64,000 bases of DNA, from assembly GCA_963781675.1 (NCBI GenBank), contig CAWAGF010000001.1, positions 620,001 to 684,000 of the forward strand, given 5' to 3'. Within the stretch, counting starts at the first letter, position 1, and each line of letters starts with the position of its first letter. A program made the translations under genes and the position numbers. The notes under the pieces were generated by a model. It was given only the letters and a program-made list of their open reading frames with translations, ran no database searches and was not told the DNA's origin. This DNA comes from SCTD01 sp963781675. Lineage in GTDB: Bacteria > Actinomycetota > Actinomycetes > Mycobacteriales > SCTD01. This document shows positions 33,076-42,447 of this stretch, piece after piece.

Positions 33076-34710
33076 TCAGGCGGCGAGCGCGCGGACCCAG
33101 CCGTGCTCGTCGATGAGGCGGCCGTCGCGCAGGCGCAGGGTGCGGTGGCCCTCGTGCAGGTCGTGGTGGCAGTGCTCGCAGGCCGGGACCATGTCGCGCA
33201 GGCGGGTGCGTCTGCTCAGCCAGAACGGCTCGACGTGGTGCGGCACGGTGACGGTGTTCGGGCAGCCGGCGACGGCGCAGGTCTCTCCCCACTGGGCCCG
33301 GAGGGCCCGGCGTTCTCGGCGGGTGAGGTTGCGGCGGGTGTGGCTGGCGCCGACGGGGTTGCCGAGCGCGTCGAGCAGGACGGCGGCGAGGTCGCTGGAG
33401 CAGGCCAGCCGTTGCAGCTGCGCGGTCGTGAGGGTTGCGGGCGGGCCGCTGGTGGCGAGTTGTGCGGGCAGTGCACCGAGCCGGCCTTCGAGCACACCGA
33501 GGCTGGCCACGATCGTCAGGCGGGGCGGCAGCGGCCGGCCGCTGCCGGGTTCGACCTGGCCCAGGTCGTGCAGCAGCTGGCTGAGCGCGTCGTGGCGCCG
33601 GCGGCCGGCGGTGACCGGCCGCGGGGGTGCGGCGACGGGCGCTGCGGGGGCTTCGGCAACCGTCCCGCTCCTGGTGCGCCGCGCACCGGCGAGCGCCGCG
33701 TCCCACGCCGCCAACGGGTCGGCGGCGGCGTCAGCATCATCGGGGTCGGTCGTCGGAGCGGCGTCGGGCGACTGGTCCCAGTCCTCCAGGTCACCCGCGG
33801 CGTCCTCAGCTGCCGGCACGTCCTGATCGCTGGGGGCGTCCTCCGCGGCACCCGTCGACGACGCCGCATCGGAACCCTGCGCCGCGGCGGCCCGCTTCGC
33901 TCCGGCGTCGGCCTGGGCGACCCGACGGGCGATCTCGGCGGCCAGGCCGTGGCCGACCTCGGGGGCGAGGTGACCGCGGACGTCGACATCCCCGTCCAGC
34001 AGCTCCCGGAGCTCGAAGAAGTACGGGTCTCGGTCGACCCCGTCGCTGCCGTCGGGCAGCAGCGCCTCCAGCAGCTGCCGCAGGCCGGGACCGAGGTGAC
34101 TGGCGGGCAGGCGCTGGGCGAGCAGGACCACCGCCGGCTCCAGCCGCTGCGACGGCGCCGCGGTGGCATCCGCCAGGCACCCGGACAGGATCTCGGCGGC
34201 CTGCTCGCGCGCGGCCAGCAGGTCGGCCGTGACCTCGTCGTCGGGCACGAGACCGCCTGTGAACGCCTGCAGCAGCCCACCCACGCCGTCGACGAGCAGC
34301 CCGTGCAGCAGCTCCTCCCCGACCTGCCCCGGGACCTTGTCCAGGACCGCGCACAGCTGCTCGGCGCCACGGGCGCTGATCTGTCCCGCGGCCAGAGCGG
34401 CCTCCACGAGCGGCCGCTGGGCGAGGCGACGAGCTGCGCTCAGCTGGCCTCCCTCGCCGCCGTGCTGCGTGCGCAGCCACCCCCGGGTGCTCCCCGTGGC
34501 GTCCAGGGCGAACAGCTCCCGCCGGTCCACGTCGGCGACTGCGGCAAGCCGCGCTGCGGTCAGCCGCTCGGTGCAGGACAGGATCGTGCGGGTCCGGTCC
34601 AGCGCGACCTGCTCCGGGAGGCCGGCCGGCACCTCCGCCAGCAGGGTCGTCACGGCCAGCTCGAGCAGCGCGGCGCCCGAGGCTGCCTCCCCTGCGCTGC
34701 TCCCGCTCAT
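33076..34710 (-). CDS. HNH endonuclease, DUF222/13E12 type
   Basis: A 544-aa protein: helical DUF222-like N-terminal half, an acidic low-complexity linker (about residues 285-360, many Asp/Ala), and an intact C-terminal HNH zinc domain: CAVAGCPNT, PHHVEPFWLSRRTRLRDM, CEHCHHDLHEG. The last segment contains the catalytic His. This family is repeated many times in actinobacterial genomes and may be mobile. ATG at 34710 has TAGCAT 7 nt upstream (leaderless). It borders the repeat array. Confidence 0.88.
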   Translation of the reverse strand: MSGSSAGEAASGAALLELAVTTLLAEVPAGLPEQVALDRTRTILSCTERLTAARLAAVADVDRRELFALDATGSTRGWLRTQHGGEGGQLSAARRLAQRPLVEAALAAGQISARGAEQLCAVLDKVPGQVGEELLHGLLVDGVGGLLQAFTGGLVPDDEVTADLLAAREQAAEILSGCLADATAAPSQRLEPAVVLLAQRLPASHLGPGLRQLLEALLPDGSDGVDRDPYFFELRELLDGDVDVRGHLAPEVGHGLAAEIARRVAQADAGAKRAAAAQGSDAASSTGAAEDAPSDQDVPAAEDAAGDLEDWDQSPDAAPTTDPDDADAAADPLAAWDAALAGARRTRSGTVAEAPAAPVAAPPRPVTAGRRRHDALSQLLHDLGQVEPGSGRPLPPRLTIVASLGVLEGRLGALPAQLATSGPPATLTTAQLQRLACSSDLAAVLLDALGNPVGASHTRRNLTRRERRALRAQWGETCAVAGCPNTVTVPHHVEPFWLSRRTRLRDMVPACEHCHHDLHEGHRTLRLRDGRLIDEHGWVRALAA

Positions 34711-34717
34711 GGGACAG

Positions 34718-34723
34718 ATGCTA
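34718..34723 (-). promoter_or_regulatory. -10 box for the HNH gene (leaderless)
   Basis: TAGCAT on the minus strand, 7 nt before the ATG at 34710. Confidence 0.55.
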
Positions 34724-34749
34724 GGCGCGGGGTCTGACAGAACGCCGAC

Positions 34750-34780
34750 CCGAAACCGCCTGTGTGCAAAGAGGTTTCGG
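34750..34780 (-). terminator. Hairpin downstream of the esterase operon
   Basis: CCGAAACC (34750-34757) pairs with GGTTTCGG (34773-34780) around a 15-nt loop, just past the minus-strand gene ending at 34823. Confidence 0.5.
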
Positions 34781-34822
34781 CTCTTCTCGACAAGGTCGGA
34801 CGCCTGCGGCCGCGTGCTGCGG

Positions 34823-35161
34823 CTACACGTGCAGCCGGCCGACCGCCGCGACCGGCAGGCCGGTGCGGTGGCACACCCAGAACGGGTCGGGCCCGAGGTC
34901 GGGCTCGACGAACAGCGCGTGCCGGCCCAGCTCCGGGCAGGAGCTCTCGGTGCAGCGCGGCCAGTCCGGGTCGACGGCGTGCACGGCCTCCTGCGCGTCC
35001 TGGGCCAGCAGTCCGAGCACGTGCTCGGCGCCCGCCGGCCACTGCTCGAGCCACCACCGCCGGTGCTCCACGGCGGCGTCCAGCGCGAGGTCCCACTGCG
35101 GGTCGTGCCCGAGGTCGGACGCGACGAGATCCCTTGCTGCGCGGACAGGATCAGCGGACAC
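34823..35161 (-). CDS. Hypothetical protein with Cys-containing C-terminus
   Basis: A 112-aa protein: helical N-terminal half (WDLALDAAVEHRRWWLEQW) and a C-terminal part with WPRCTESSCPELGRHALFV and FWVCHRTGLPVAAVGRL, which could bind a metal through Cys/His. No family name known to me. GTG at 35161 overlaps the end of the esterase gene by 11 bp, implying co-expression. Confidence 0.68.
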   Translation of the reverse strand: MSADPVRAARDLVASDLGHDPQWDLALDAAVEHRRWWLEQWPAGAEHVLGLLAQDAQEAVHAVDPDWPRCTESSCPELGRHALFVEPDLGPDPFWVCHRTGLPVAAVGRLHV

Positions 35162-36122
35162 CGGGCAGCACCTCCGCCAGGAAGGCGGCCACCCTGGGAG
35201 TCGCGCCGAGGTCCTCCCAGGCGTGACCCCGGCCGGGCAGGACCGTGAGCCGGACGGACCCGCCGCCGGCGCACCTCGTCCACGCCAGCTCCCCTGCGCG
35301 CGTGCAGCCCGCGGCCGCGGCGGCCTCGGCCGTTGTGCGCGCGACCGCGGGCGGCGCGATGCCCAGCAGCGGAACGACGCGGTCGCTGCCGGCCAGGGGG
35401 ACCGAGGCGTCGTCGCTGCCGTGCAGCGCCAGGACGTGCGGGATCCGCGCCAGCGGGTCCGGGCACGGGTGCACCCGGGTGCCCGCGACGGCGACGGCGG
35501 CGGCAAGGCCGAGCTCGGGCGTGCAGGCGAGGCGCCAGGCCATGAGGGCACCGACGGAGTGGCCCAGCGCGGCGACGCGCAGCGGGTCGGCTCCCGTACG
35601 CCGTACGACGTCGTCGCGCACCCCCGCCACCACCGCGACGTCGTCCACGCCGTCGGCCTCGGCCTTGCCGCAGCACGCGCCGGCGTTCCAGCTCGCCGCG
35701 TAGGTGCCGACCACCGCCACGGTGACGCCGTGGTCGCGCAGCGCGTCGAGGGAGTAGCGGTCGTACTCCTCGCGCAGCGTGGTGTTCGCCGCCGGCAGCA
35801 CCAGGACCAGCGCCGGCGTCAGGCCCGGGGCGACGCGGCGCGCGGGCCCGAGCAGGTAGGTGCGGCCCGCCGCCTCGAGCCGCGCGGTGCCGTCGGCCTC
35901 GGTGCCCGGCAGACGGACCGCGCGGGCGGCCAGCAGCCGGTCGCCCGCCAGCCCGGTCGCGTCCTGCACCGGCGGCAGCAGGGAGCGCGGCGAGGACGGT
36001 GCCGGCGCAGGGGAGGGCGAGACCGCCGGCGGGGCGGGGGACGGAGCCGCGGCGGGTGTGGACGCCGAGCAGGCGGTGAGGACCGCGAGCAGGCCGAGGC
36101 GGAGCACCGAGGGGACGTGCAC
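35151..36122 (-). CDS. Alpha/beta-hydrolase lipoprotein (esterase)
   Basis: A 323-aa predicted lipoprotein: VHVPSVLRLGLLAVLTAC with a clean LTAC lipobox, a Ser/Pro/Ala-rich linker, then an alpha/beta-hydrolase fold with ALGHSVGALMAW (nucleophile Ser in GHSVG) and a late RGHAW that may hold the catalytic His. Dienelactone-hydrolase or PHB-depolymerase-like. GTG at 36122 is preferred because the signal starts there; a much longer in-frame ORF is an antisense artefact of the histidine kinase gene. Confidence 0.8.
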   Translation of the reverse strand: MHVPSVLRLGLLAVLTACSASTPAAAPSPAPPAVSPSPAPAPSSPRSLLPPVQDATGLAGDRLLAARAVRLPGTEADGTARLEAAGRTYLLGPARRVAPGLTPALVLVLPAANTTLREEYDRYSLDALRDHGVTVAVVGTYAASWNAGACCGKAEADGVDDVAVVAGVRDDVVRRTGADPLRVAALGHSVGALMAWRLACTPELGLAAAVAVAGTRVHPCPDPLARIPHVLALHGSDDASVPLAGSDRVVPLLGIAPPAVARTTAEAAAAAGCTRAGELAWTRCAGGGSVRLTVLPGRGHAWEDLGATPRVAAFLAEVLPGVR

Positions 36123-36162
36123 GTCTCCAGTCTGCGTGACGCCTCGGGCAGACTGCCGGTTG

Positions 36163-37767
36163 ATGACCACCGACCGGTTCGGCGCCGAGCTGCTGGCGCA
36201 GTACCGCCTGCCCGACTCCGCGCCGGCAGCGCAGCTGCGCGCGCTGACCCGCATCGCCGCGGTCGTCTGCGGTGTCGGGACCGCCGTCGTGAACCTGCTG
36301 GACGACGCCTTCCAGCACCAGGTCGGCGAAGTCGGCTTCGAGGGCGGGCGGACCGACATCGGGGACTCGATGTGCGCGACGGCCGTGCGGCGCCCGGAGC
36401 TGCACCACGTGCCGGACGCGACGCGTGAGCCGCTGTTCGCGCGCAACCCCTGGGTGGACGGCCGGCTGGCCCGCGTGCGCTTCTACGCCTCCGCCCCGAT
36501 GGTGCTCTCGGACGGCCGGGTGCTCGGCACGCTGTGCGTCTTCGACGAGCAGGTCCGCACGTTGACCGACGGGCAGCGGCAGTCGCTGCACGACCTGGCC
36601 GGTCAGGCCGTCGCGCTCTTCGAGCGGGACCGGCTGTCCCGCGAGCTGGCCGCGTCACGCGACGAGGCGGAAGCGGCGACGCGCGCGAAGTCGGCGTTCC
36701 TCGCGTCGGTGTCGCACGAGGTACGCACCCCGCTGAACGGCCTGCTCGGCATGCTCGAGCTGCTGCTGCGCGGGGAGCTCTCACCGGACCAGCGCGAGCG
36801 CGCCGGGATCGCCCAGCGCAGCGGCCTGACCCTGCTGGCGCTCATCAACGACGTGCTCGACCTGTCCAAGGGCGAGGCGCAGGAGGTCGTGCTCCGGCCA
36901 CGGCCGACGGACCTCGTGCGCCTGGTGCGCGAGGTCGTCGACGGCGTGCGCGGAACGGCCGTCCTCAAGGGGCTCGGCCTGTCCGGCGAGGTGCGGCCGG
37001 GTGTCCCCAGCACCGTGCTGGTCGACCCGGACCGGCTGCGCCAGGTGCTGCTCAACCTGCTCGGCAACGCCGTGAAGTTCACCTCGGCGGGGTCGGTCGC
37101 CCTGACGGTGGAGGTGGCCGGCGGGGTGCTGCGCTTCCGCGTCGTCGACACCGGCGCCGGCATGACGCCGGAGGACGTCGCGCGGCTGTTCCAGCCCTTC
37201 GCGCAGGGCAGTGCGGGAGTGAAGTTCGGCGGCACCGGGCTCGGCCTGATGCTCGTCGACCAGCTGGTGACGCTGATGGCCGGGCGCATCGACGTCAGCT
37301 CCGGGGCCGGTACCGGCACGACCTTCACCGTCGACGTGCCGTTCGTGGCGGCCGACGGCCCGGCGGCCGAGGACGTGCACGTGCCGCGGCCGCGGCTCGA
37401 GGAGGGCGCCGCTCCGCGCGTGCTGCTCGTCGACGACAGCGAGATCAACCTGATGGTCGGCTCGGCGCTGCTCGAGTCCGTCGGCGCGGAGGTGACGACC
37501 GCGAGCGACGGCGCGCAGGCCGTCGAGGCCGTACGAGACGGGTCGTACGACCTGGTACTCATGGACGTGCAGATGCCCGGCGTCGACGGGCTGGAGGCCA
37601 CCCGCCAGATCCGCAGCGAGCACGGCACCGGCCTGCCCGTCGTGGCGCTCACCGGTGAGGACAGCCCGCAGGAGCGGCAGGCCTGCCTGGAGGCCGGCAT
37701 GGACGACGTGCTGACCAAGCCGGTGTCCGGCGACGCCCTCGCCGGGCTGCTCGTGCGCCTGCGCTGA
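36163..37767 (+). CDS. Hybrid sensor histidine kinase/response regulator
   Basis: A 534-aa soluble signalling protein. GAF domain (about 15-155; VGTAVVNLLDD, FYASAPMVLSDGRVLGTLCV), HisKA with SHEVRTPLNG (phospho-His about residue 186), HATPase with NLLGNAVKFT, DTGAGM and GGTGLGL, then a C-terminal receiver with VLLVDDSEINLMVG and the phospho-Asp in LMDVQMPGVDG. The input is unknown and no partner regulator lies nearby. ATG at 36163 is the first start after the divergent esterase gene. Confidence 0.92.
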   Translation: MTTDRFGAELLAQYRLPDSAPAAQLRALTRIAAVVCGVGTAVVNLLDDAFQHQVGEVGFEGGRTDIGDSMCATAVRRPELHHVPDATREPLFARNPWVDGRLARVRFYASAPMVLSDGRVLGTLCVFDEQVRTLTDGQRQSLHDLAGQAVALFERDRLSRELAASRDEAEAATRAKSAFLASVSHEVRTPLNGLLGMLELLLRGELSPDQRERAGIAQRSGLTLLALINDVLDLSKGEAQEVVLRPRPTDLVRLVREVVDGVRGTAVLKGLGLSGEVRPGVPSTVLVDPDRLRQVLLNLLGNAVKFTSAGSVALTVEVAGGVLRFRVVDTGAGMTPEDVARLFQPFAQGSAGVKFGGTGLGLMLVDQLVTLMAGRIDVSSGAGTGTTFTVDVPFVAADGPAAEDVHVPRPRLEEGAAPRVLLVDDSEINLMVGSALLESVGAEVTTASDGAQAVEAVRDGSYDLVLMDVQMPGVDGLEATRQIRSEHGTGLPVVALTGEDSPQERQACLEAGMDDVLTKPVSGDALAGLLVRLR

Positions 37768-39414
37768 CTAGCCGGCGAGCACGTCGTCGGCGTCGACGAT
37801 CGTGTACGCGTAGCCCTGCTCGGCGAGGAAGCGCTGCCGGTGCGCGGCGTACTCCTGGTCGAGCGTGTCCCGGCTGACCACGGTGTAGAAGTGCGCGGTC
37901 CGGCCGTCCTCCTTCGGGCGCAGGACGCGGCCGAGGCGCTGCGCCTCCTCCTGGCGGGAGCCGAAGGTGCCGCTGATCTGGATCGCGATCGTCGCCTCGG
38001 GCAGGTCGATGGAGAAGTTCGCGACCTTGCTGACGACCAGCCCGGGGATCTCCTTGCGGCGGAACAGGTCGAAGAGGCGCTCGCGCTCGGCGTTCTTGGT
38101 CGAGCCCTGGATGACGGGCATGTCGAGCGCGACGCCGACCTCCTCGAGCTGGTCGAGGTAGGCGCCGATGACGAGCACCTGGTCGTCGTGCTTCTCGGCC
38201 AGCTTCTTGATGACGGCGATCTTCGTGTGCGCGGTGGAGGCGATCTTGTAGCGCTCCTCCGGCTCGGCGGTGGCGTACGTGAGCCGCTCGGCGTCGGTCA
38301 TCGTCACGCGGACCTCGGTGCAGTCGGCCGGCGCGATCCAGCCCTGGCTCTCGATGTCCTTCCACGGCGCGTCGAAGCGCTTCGGGCCGATGAGGCTGAA
38401 GACGTCGCCCTCGCGGCCGTCCTCGCGGACCAGCGTCGCGGTGAGGCCGAGCCGGCGGCGGGACTGCAGGTCGGCGGTCATCCGGAAGACCGGCGCGGGG
38501 AGGAGGTGCACCTCGTCGTAGACCACGAGCCCCCAGTCGCGCGCGCCGAACAGCTCGAGGTGGGCGTACTCGCCCTTCCGCTTGGTGGTCATGATCTGGT
38601 ACGTCGCGATCGTGACCGGCTTGATCTCCTTCTTCTCGCCGGAGTACTCGCCGATCTCGTCCTCGGTCAGCGTCGTCCGCTTGAGCAGCTCGGACTTCCA
38701 CTGCCGGCCGGACACCGTGTTGGTGACGAGGATCAGCGTGGTCGCACCGGCGCGGGCCATGGCGGCTGCGCCGACCAGCGTCTTGCCGGCGCCGCAGGGC
38801 AGCACCACGACGCCGGAGCCGCCGTGCCAGAAGCCGTCCACCGCGAGCTGCTGGTAGTCGCGCAGCACCCAGCCGTCCTGCTGGAGGCCGATCTCGTGCG
38901 CCTCGCCGTCGACGTAGCCGGCCAGGTCCTCCGCCGGCCAGCCGACCTTGAGCAGCGCCTGCTTGAGGCGGCCGCGCTCGGACGGGAAGGCGATGCAGGT
39001 CTCCGGGTCCAGGCGGGCGCCGAGCATCGGGCTGACCTTCTTGTTGCGCCAGACCTCCTCGAGGACGGCCCGGTCGGTGGTGCGCAGGACGAGCCCGTGC
39101 ACCGGGTCCTGCTCGAGGCGCAGCCGGCCGTAGCGGTCCATCGTGTCGGCGACGTCGACGAGCAGCGCGTGCGGGACGGCGTAGCGGCTGAAGCGGACCA
39201 GCGCGTCGACGACCTGCTCAGCGTCGTGCCCGGCGGCGCGGGCGTTCCAGAGGCCGAGCGGCGTCAGGCGGTAGGTGTGCACGTGCTCGGGAGAGCGCTC
39301 GAGCTCGGCGAACGGCGCGATCGCCATCCGGCACTCGGCGGCCATCGGGTGGTCGACCTCGAGCAGGAGGGTCTTGTCGGACTGGACGATCAGCGGGCCG
39401 TCAGGAGGGTTCAC
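37768..39414 (-). CDS. DNA repair helicase XPB
   Basis: Superfamily 2 DNA helicase, 548 aa, close to the 549-aa mycobacterial XPB. The start PPDGPLIVQSDKTLLLEVDH is followed by the damage-recognition-like domain, then Walker A LPCGAGKTLV (about 218), DEVH box VVYDEVHLL, motif III LGLTATLVREDGRE, motif VI QRLGRVLRP. GTG at 39414 or 39417. It ends 1 bp from the hybrid kinase gene (convergent). A helicase-associated partner lies upstream on the same strand. Confidence 0.93.
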   Translation of the reverse strand: MNPPDGPLIVQSDKTLLLEVDHPMAAECRMAIAPFAELERSPEHVHTYRLTPLGLWNARAAGHDAEQVVDALVRFSRYAVPHALLVDVADTMDRYGRLRLEQDPVHGLVLRTTDRAVLEEVWRNKKVSPMLGARLDPETCIAFPSERGRLKQALLKVGWPAEDLAGYVDGEAHEIGLQQDGWVLRDYQQLAVDGFWHGGSGVVVLPCGAGKTLVGAAAMARAGATTLILVTNTVSGRQWKSELLKRTTLTEDEIGEYSGEKKEIKPVTIATYQIMTTKRKGEYAHLELFGARDWGLVVYDEVHLLPAPVFRMTADLQSRRRLGLTATLVREDGREGDVFSLIGPKRFDAPWKDIESQGWIAPADCTEVRVTMTDAERLTYATAEPEERYKIASTAHTKIAVIKKLAEKHDDQVLVIGAYLDQLEEVGVALDMPVIQGSTKNAERERLFDLFRRKEIPGLVVSKVANFSIDLPEATIAIQISGTFGSRQEEAQRLGRVLRPKEDGRTAHFYTVVSRDTLDQEYAAHRQRFLAEQGYAYTIVDADDVLAG

Positions 39415-39440
39415 CACAAGAGGGTGCAACGCCCGGCGGC

Positions 39441-39902
39441 GTGGGTCTGATCCCGCGGGGCACACCGGGCGTCGTGGACGTCGTACGAGGGGCCCTGGCC
39501 GGAGTGGTCGCCACCGGTGCGATGAGCGCGCTGATGCTGGCCCTGCGCCGGCAGGTCGGCGAGCAGCCGCCGGACGCGATCGTGGAGCACGCCGCCCGCG
39601 GGGTCGGCGCGACGCCGACGGAACGGGAGGCCGACGCCGCGGCGAACCTTCTGCACCTGGCGTTCGGCGCGGGCATCGGCGGGGCGTACGCGCTGCTGCC
39701 GCGGGTCGGGCCACCGGTCGCGCGCGGCGTCGTCACCGCGCTCGGCGTCTACGCGGTCAGCTACCAGGGCTGGATCCCGGCGCTCGGCATCCTGCCGCCG
39801 GCCACGCAGGACCGGCCGGGGCGGCCGGCGGTCATGGCCGCTGCGCACGTCGTCTACGGCGCGGTGCTGGGCGTCCTGGAGGAGCGCTTCAGAGCAGCGT
39901 GA
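39441..39902 (+). CDS. Hypothetical membrane protein (DUF6789-like)
   Basis: A 153-aa protein with about four hydrophobic helices (GALAGVVATGAMSALMLAL; LHLAFGAGIGGAYALL; VVTALGVYAVSYQGWIPALG; AAHVVYGAVLGVLEE). It resembles small actinobacterial integral membrane proteins of unknown function. GTG at 39441 is the longest option; GTG at 39474 fits the hydrophobic start better. Divergent from XPB. Confidence 0.7.
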   Translation: MGLIPRGTPGVVDVVRGALAGVVATGAMSALMLALRRQVGEQPPDAIVEHAARGVGATPTEREADAAANLLHLAFGAGIGGAYALLPRVGPPVARGVVTALGVYAVSYQGWIPALGILPPATQDRPGRPAVMAAAHVVYGAVLGVLEERFRAA

Positions 39903-40062
39903 CGAGGGCGGCCAGCACGGCCAGCACCAGCGCCACGAGGCAGGCGACGCCGGCGGCGTTCATCCGCTTCTTCTCCCCGCCGGCGCGCCCGGTGGTGACC
40001 GGGTCGCCGCCGTAGCTCTTCCCGATCCGCTCGACGTCGGGGTTCACCGGGTTCTCAGCCAT
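39889..40062 (-). CDS. 57-aa single-pass membrane protein
   Basis: A short protein: soluble MAENPVNPDVERIGKSYGG..., then a basic GGEKKRMN and a C-terminal helix of about 22 hydrophobic residues (AAGVACLVALVLAVLAALVT). ATG at 40062 overlaps the stop of the upstream helicase-associated gene (ATGGCTGA), and the 3' end overlaps the convergent gene by 14 bp. Codon use and coupling support a real gene between the two helicase-type genes; function unknown. Confidence 0.7.
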   Translation of the reverse strand: MAENPVNPDVERIGKSYGGDPVTTGRAGGEKKRMNAAGVACLVALVLAVLAALVTLL

Positions 40063-42403
40063 GGTCGGCGTCCTGCCCCTCCTCGACGTCCGCCACCCCC
40101 GTCACGCGGTGCAGGGCGAAGGTGCGGTCCTCCTGGCGCAGGTGGTCCCAGGCGGTGACGAAGCCGCCCTCGACCCCGCGCGGCTCGACGACGCGGGAGG
40201 TCGCCCGGCCCTGCGCGTCGACGTAGCCGAGCCACACCTGGCGCCGCTCGCGGGCGGCGGACTGCAGGAACGCGAGGGTGTCCGCGGTCGTGGAGCGGGT
40301 GGTCGTGACGGGCGCGCGACGGGCCGCCCGCGCGGCCAGGTCGCCGGCACGCAGGGCGGTCACCGACAGCGCGGCGTGCTCCTCGGTCATGGCCGGCTCG
40401 CTGTGCCGGTGCGGCCGCTGGCGCAGCGCGGTGCGGCGGGCCTCGGGGCGGGCGAGCAGGAGCGCGCCGTCCGGCGCCTCGGCGGCGGGCGCGTACCCGG
40501 CGCTGCGCAGCAGCTCGAGCACCTGGTCGAGGGGCGACGTGCTGACCAGCACCGTGGGCGCGAGCCGGCGCAGCCGCAGCGGGCCGGTGCGCTTGGCGGC
40601 CAGCACCTCCGAGAGCAGCGTCTCGTCGTCGCAGCGGACGTAGGTGCTCGCGACGCCGACCCGCATCCGGCCGTGCCGCCGCGCGACGTCGTCGACCAGG
40701 TAGGTCAGCGACTGCGGGACCGGCGTGCGCGAGCGGGTGCGGAACAGCTCGTGCAGGTCGCTGGCGCTGCGCCCGGCGTCCAGGGCCCGTCGCACGGAGG
40801 ACTCGCTGACCCGGTAGACGGTCGCGCCGCCGGTCGACTCGACGTCGGCGGTGAGCGCGAGCTCCTGCGCGAGCGCCCGCTCCAGCGGGCCGGGCGCGAC
40901 GACCGTGAGGTCGGGCTGCACGAGCACGTGGTCCAGCGGGTCGGGCAGGTGGTCGGCGAGCTGCCGGCCGGCCTCCCGCTCGTCGCCGGCGAGCAGCGCG
41001 CGGGCGGCGGAGGACAGCCCGCCGCGCCCGGTCAGGCCGAGCGACTCCGCCTCCGCGAGCGTCCAGCGGTGCACGAGGTCGCGCAGCCGGCCGCCCCGCC
41101 GGGGCGCCGACCACACCAGGCGGGCGAGCAGGCTCTCCGCGGTCGCAGCGCTGCCGGCCTTGGCGGCGGCGAGCGCGTCCAGCACGCGCCGGCGCTCGGA
41201 CGGCACCCCCGGCCGCTCCAGCTCGGGGCCGAGCGGCGCCAGCACCTTGTCGCGGTCGTCGCGCTCACCGGCAAGCGCGGGCAGCCGCGGCATCGTCAGC
41301 CATGCCGACGCGAGGACCGTCCAGCGCGCCTCGGGCGGCGACGCCAGCCAGGTGTCGTACGCCGTCGTCGGCACCCACTCCGGCTCGACGCCCGCGGTCT
41401 GGTCGAGCAGCCCAGCGGCGGCGGCGACCTCGGCCAGCAGCGCCACGCGGGCCTCGTCGACGTCGAGCTCCTTGGCGGAGCGCTTCAGGTCGCGCACGCC
41501 GACCCCGCCCGCGCGCAGCACCGACGGCGGGGAGGTCGCCCACAGCTCGAGCAGCGCCTCGGTCTTGGCGACGGCCTCGGCGGCGGCGTGCGCGGCGGTG
41601 GCGTCCAGGCCCTTGACCGGCTGCACGTCCAGGTCCGGGGCGGCCGGCTGCAGGGCGCCGAGCGCCCGCTCGCCGCGCACCACGAGGCCGACCTCGCGCG
41701 GCAGCTCGACGGTGTCGTCGTCGATGGCGACGAGCAGGCCGTGGGCGAGGAGCCAGCGCACCGGCGAGTCCACCGGGCCGGCCCGGCGGGCGTCCTTGAC
41801 GACGCCGAGCGGGGAGCCGGCCGCGAGCGCCCCGAGCACGCGGCGCTCCGGCTCGCCGGCGGTCGCGACCAGCGCGCCGAGGCGGGCCGGGTCGCCGAAC
41901 AGCTCCAGCACGCCGCCCACGCCGTCCACGCCGAGCACCTGCGCGACGGGCGCGACGTCCTTGACCCGCAGCCGGGCGAGCAGCGTGGACATCGGCCGGC
42001 CCAGGCCGGCGGCGGCGGGCGCCACGACGTCGCGCACCGGGCCCACGACGTGCAGCGCGCTCGGAGGCCCCCACACCAGCGCCAGCTCCTCGAGCCGCTC
42101 GACCCCGGCGGCCACCTGCGCGGGGGTGGCGCTGCTGCCGACGAGGTCCTGCAGGGCGCTCAGCGGCGTGCCGGTGCTGTCCGCGGAGACCAGCACCAGG
42201 CCGTCGAGCAGCGCGAGCACGAAGGCGTCGAGCTGCTCCAGCGCGCGCAGGACCGACAGCCGCACGGCGGCGCGGGCGGCCAGGACGCCGACGTCCGGCG
42301 GGACCGGGACGGCGAGGTCGGGACGGGCCACGAGCAGCTGCGCGAGGCGGCCGTCCGGCCAGCCGCGCAGCCAGTCAGCGAGGCTGCGCGCGGCGGACTC
42401 CAT
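40055..42403 (-). CDS. Helicase-associated protein (XPB/Ssl2-like, helicase_C_3)
   Basis: A 782-aa protein lacking Walker motifs. Helical N-terminal region (LADWLRGWPDGRLAQLLVARPDL) and a C-terminal XPB/Ssl2-like domain (LVQPDLTVVAPGPL, YRVSESSVRRALDAG, LTYLVDDVARRHGRMRVG) followed by a WYL-like tail (RQVWLGYVDAQGRATSRVVEP). Orthologues neighbour XPB in actinobacteria and may be its partner. ATG at 42403 has TAGCCT 7 nt upstream (leaderless). Confidence 0.88.
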   Translation of the reverse strand: MESAARSLADWLRGWPDGRLAQLLVARPDLAVPVPPDVGVLAARAAVRLSVLRALEQLDAFVLALLDGLVLVSADSTGTPLSALQDLVGSSATPAQVAAGVERLEELALVWGPPSALHVVGPVRDVVAPAAAGLGRPMSTLLARLRVKDVAPVAQVLGVDGVGGVLELFGDPARLGALVATAGEPERRVLGALAAGSPLGVVKDARRAGPVDSPVRWLLAHGLLVAIDDDTVELPREVGLVVRGERALGALQPAAPDLDVQPVKGLDATAAHAAAEAVAKTEALLELWATSPPSVLRAGGVGVRDLKRSAKELDVDEARVALLAEVAAAAGLLDQTAGVEPEWVPTTAYDTWLASPPEARWTVLASAWLTMPRLPALAGERDDRDKVLAPLGPELERPGVPSERRRVLDALAAAKAGSAATAESLLARLVWSAPRRGGRLRDLVHRWTLAEAESLGLTGRGGLSSAARALLAGDEREAGRQLADHLPDPLDHVLVQPDLTVVAPGPLERALAQELALTADVESTGGATVYRVSESSVRRALDAGRSASDLHELFRTRSRTPVPQSLTYLVDDVARRHGRMRVGVASTYVRCDDETLLSEVLAAKRTGPLRLRRLAPTVLVSTSPLDQVLELLRSAGYAPAAEAPDGALLLARPEARRTALRQRPHRHSEPAMTEEHAALSVTALRAGDLAARAARRAPVTTTRSTTADTLAFLQSAARERRQVWLGYVDAQGRATSRVVEPRGVEGGFVTAWDHLRQEDRTFALHRVTGVADVEEGQDADHG

Positions 42404-42410
42404 CCGGACG

Positions 42411-42416
42411 AGGCTA
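42411..42416 (-). promoter_or_regulatory. -10 box for the helicase-associated gene (leaderless)
   Basis: TAGCCT on the minus strand, 7 nt before the ATG at 42403. Confidence 0.55.
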
Positions 42417-42447
42417 GACGCGTGCCCGGGTGGGGAAGGGCTGCTCC

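Noticed and set aside
34711..36591. Long upstream extension of the minus-strand HNH frame
   Set aside because: The extension is antisense to the histidine kinase and out of frame with the esterase; the family N-terminus and a -10 box support the start at 34710.
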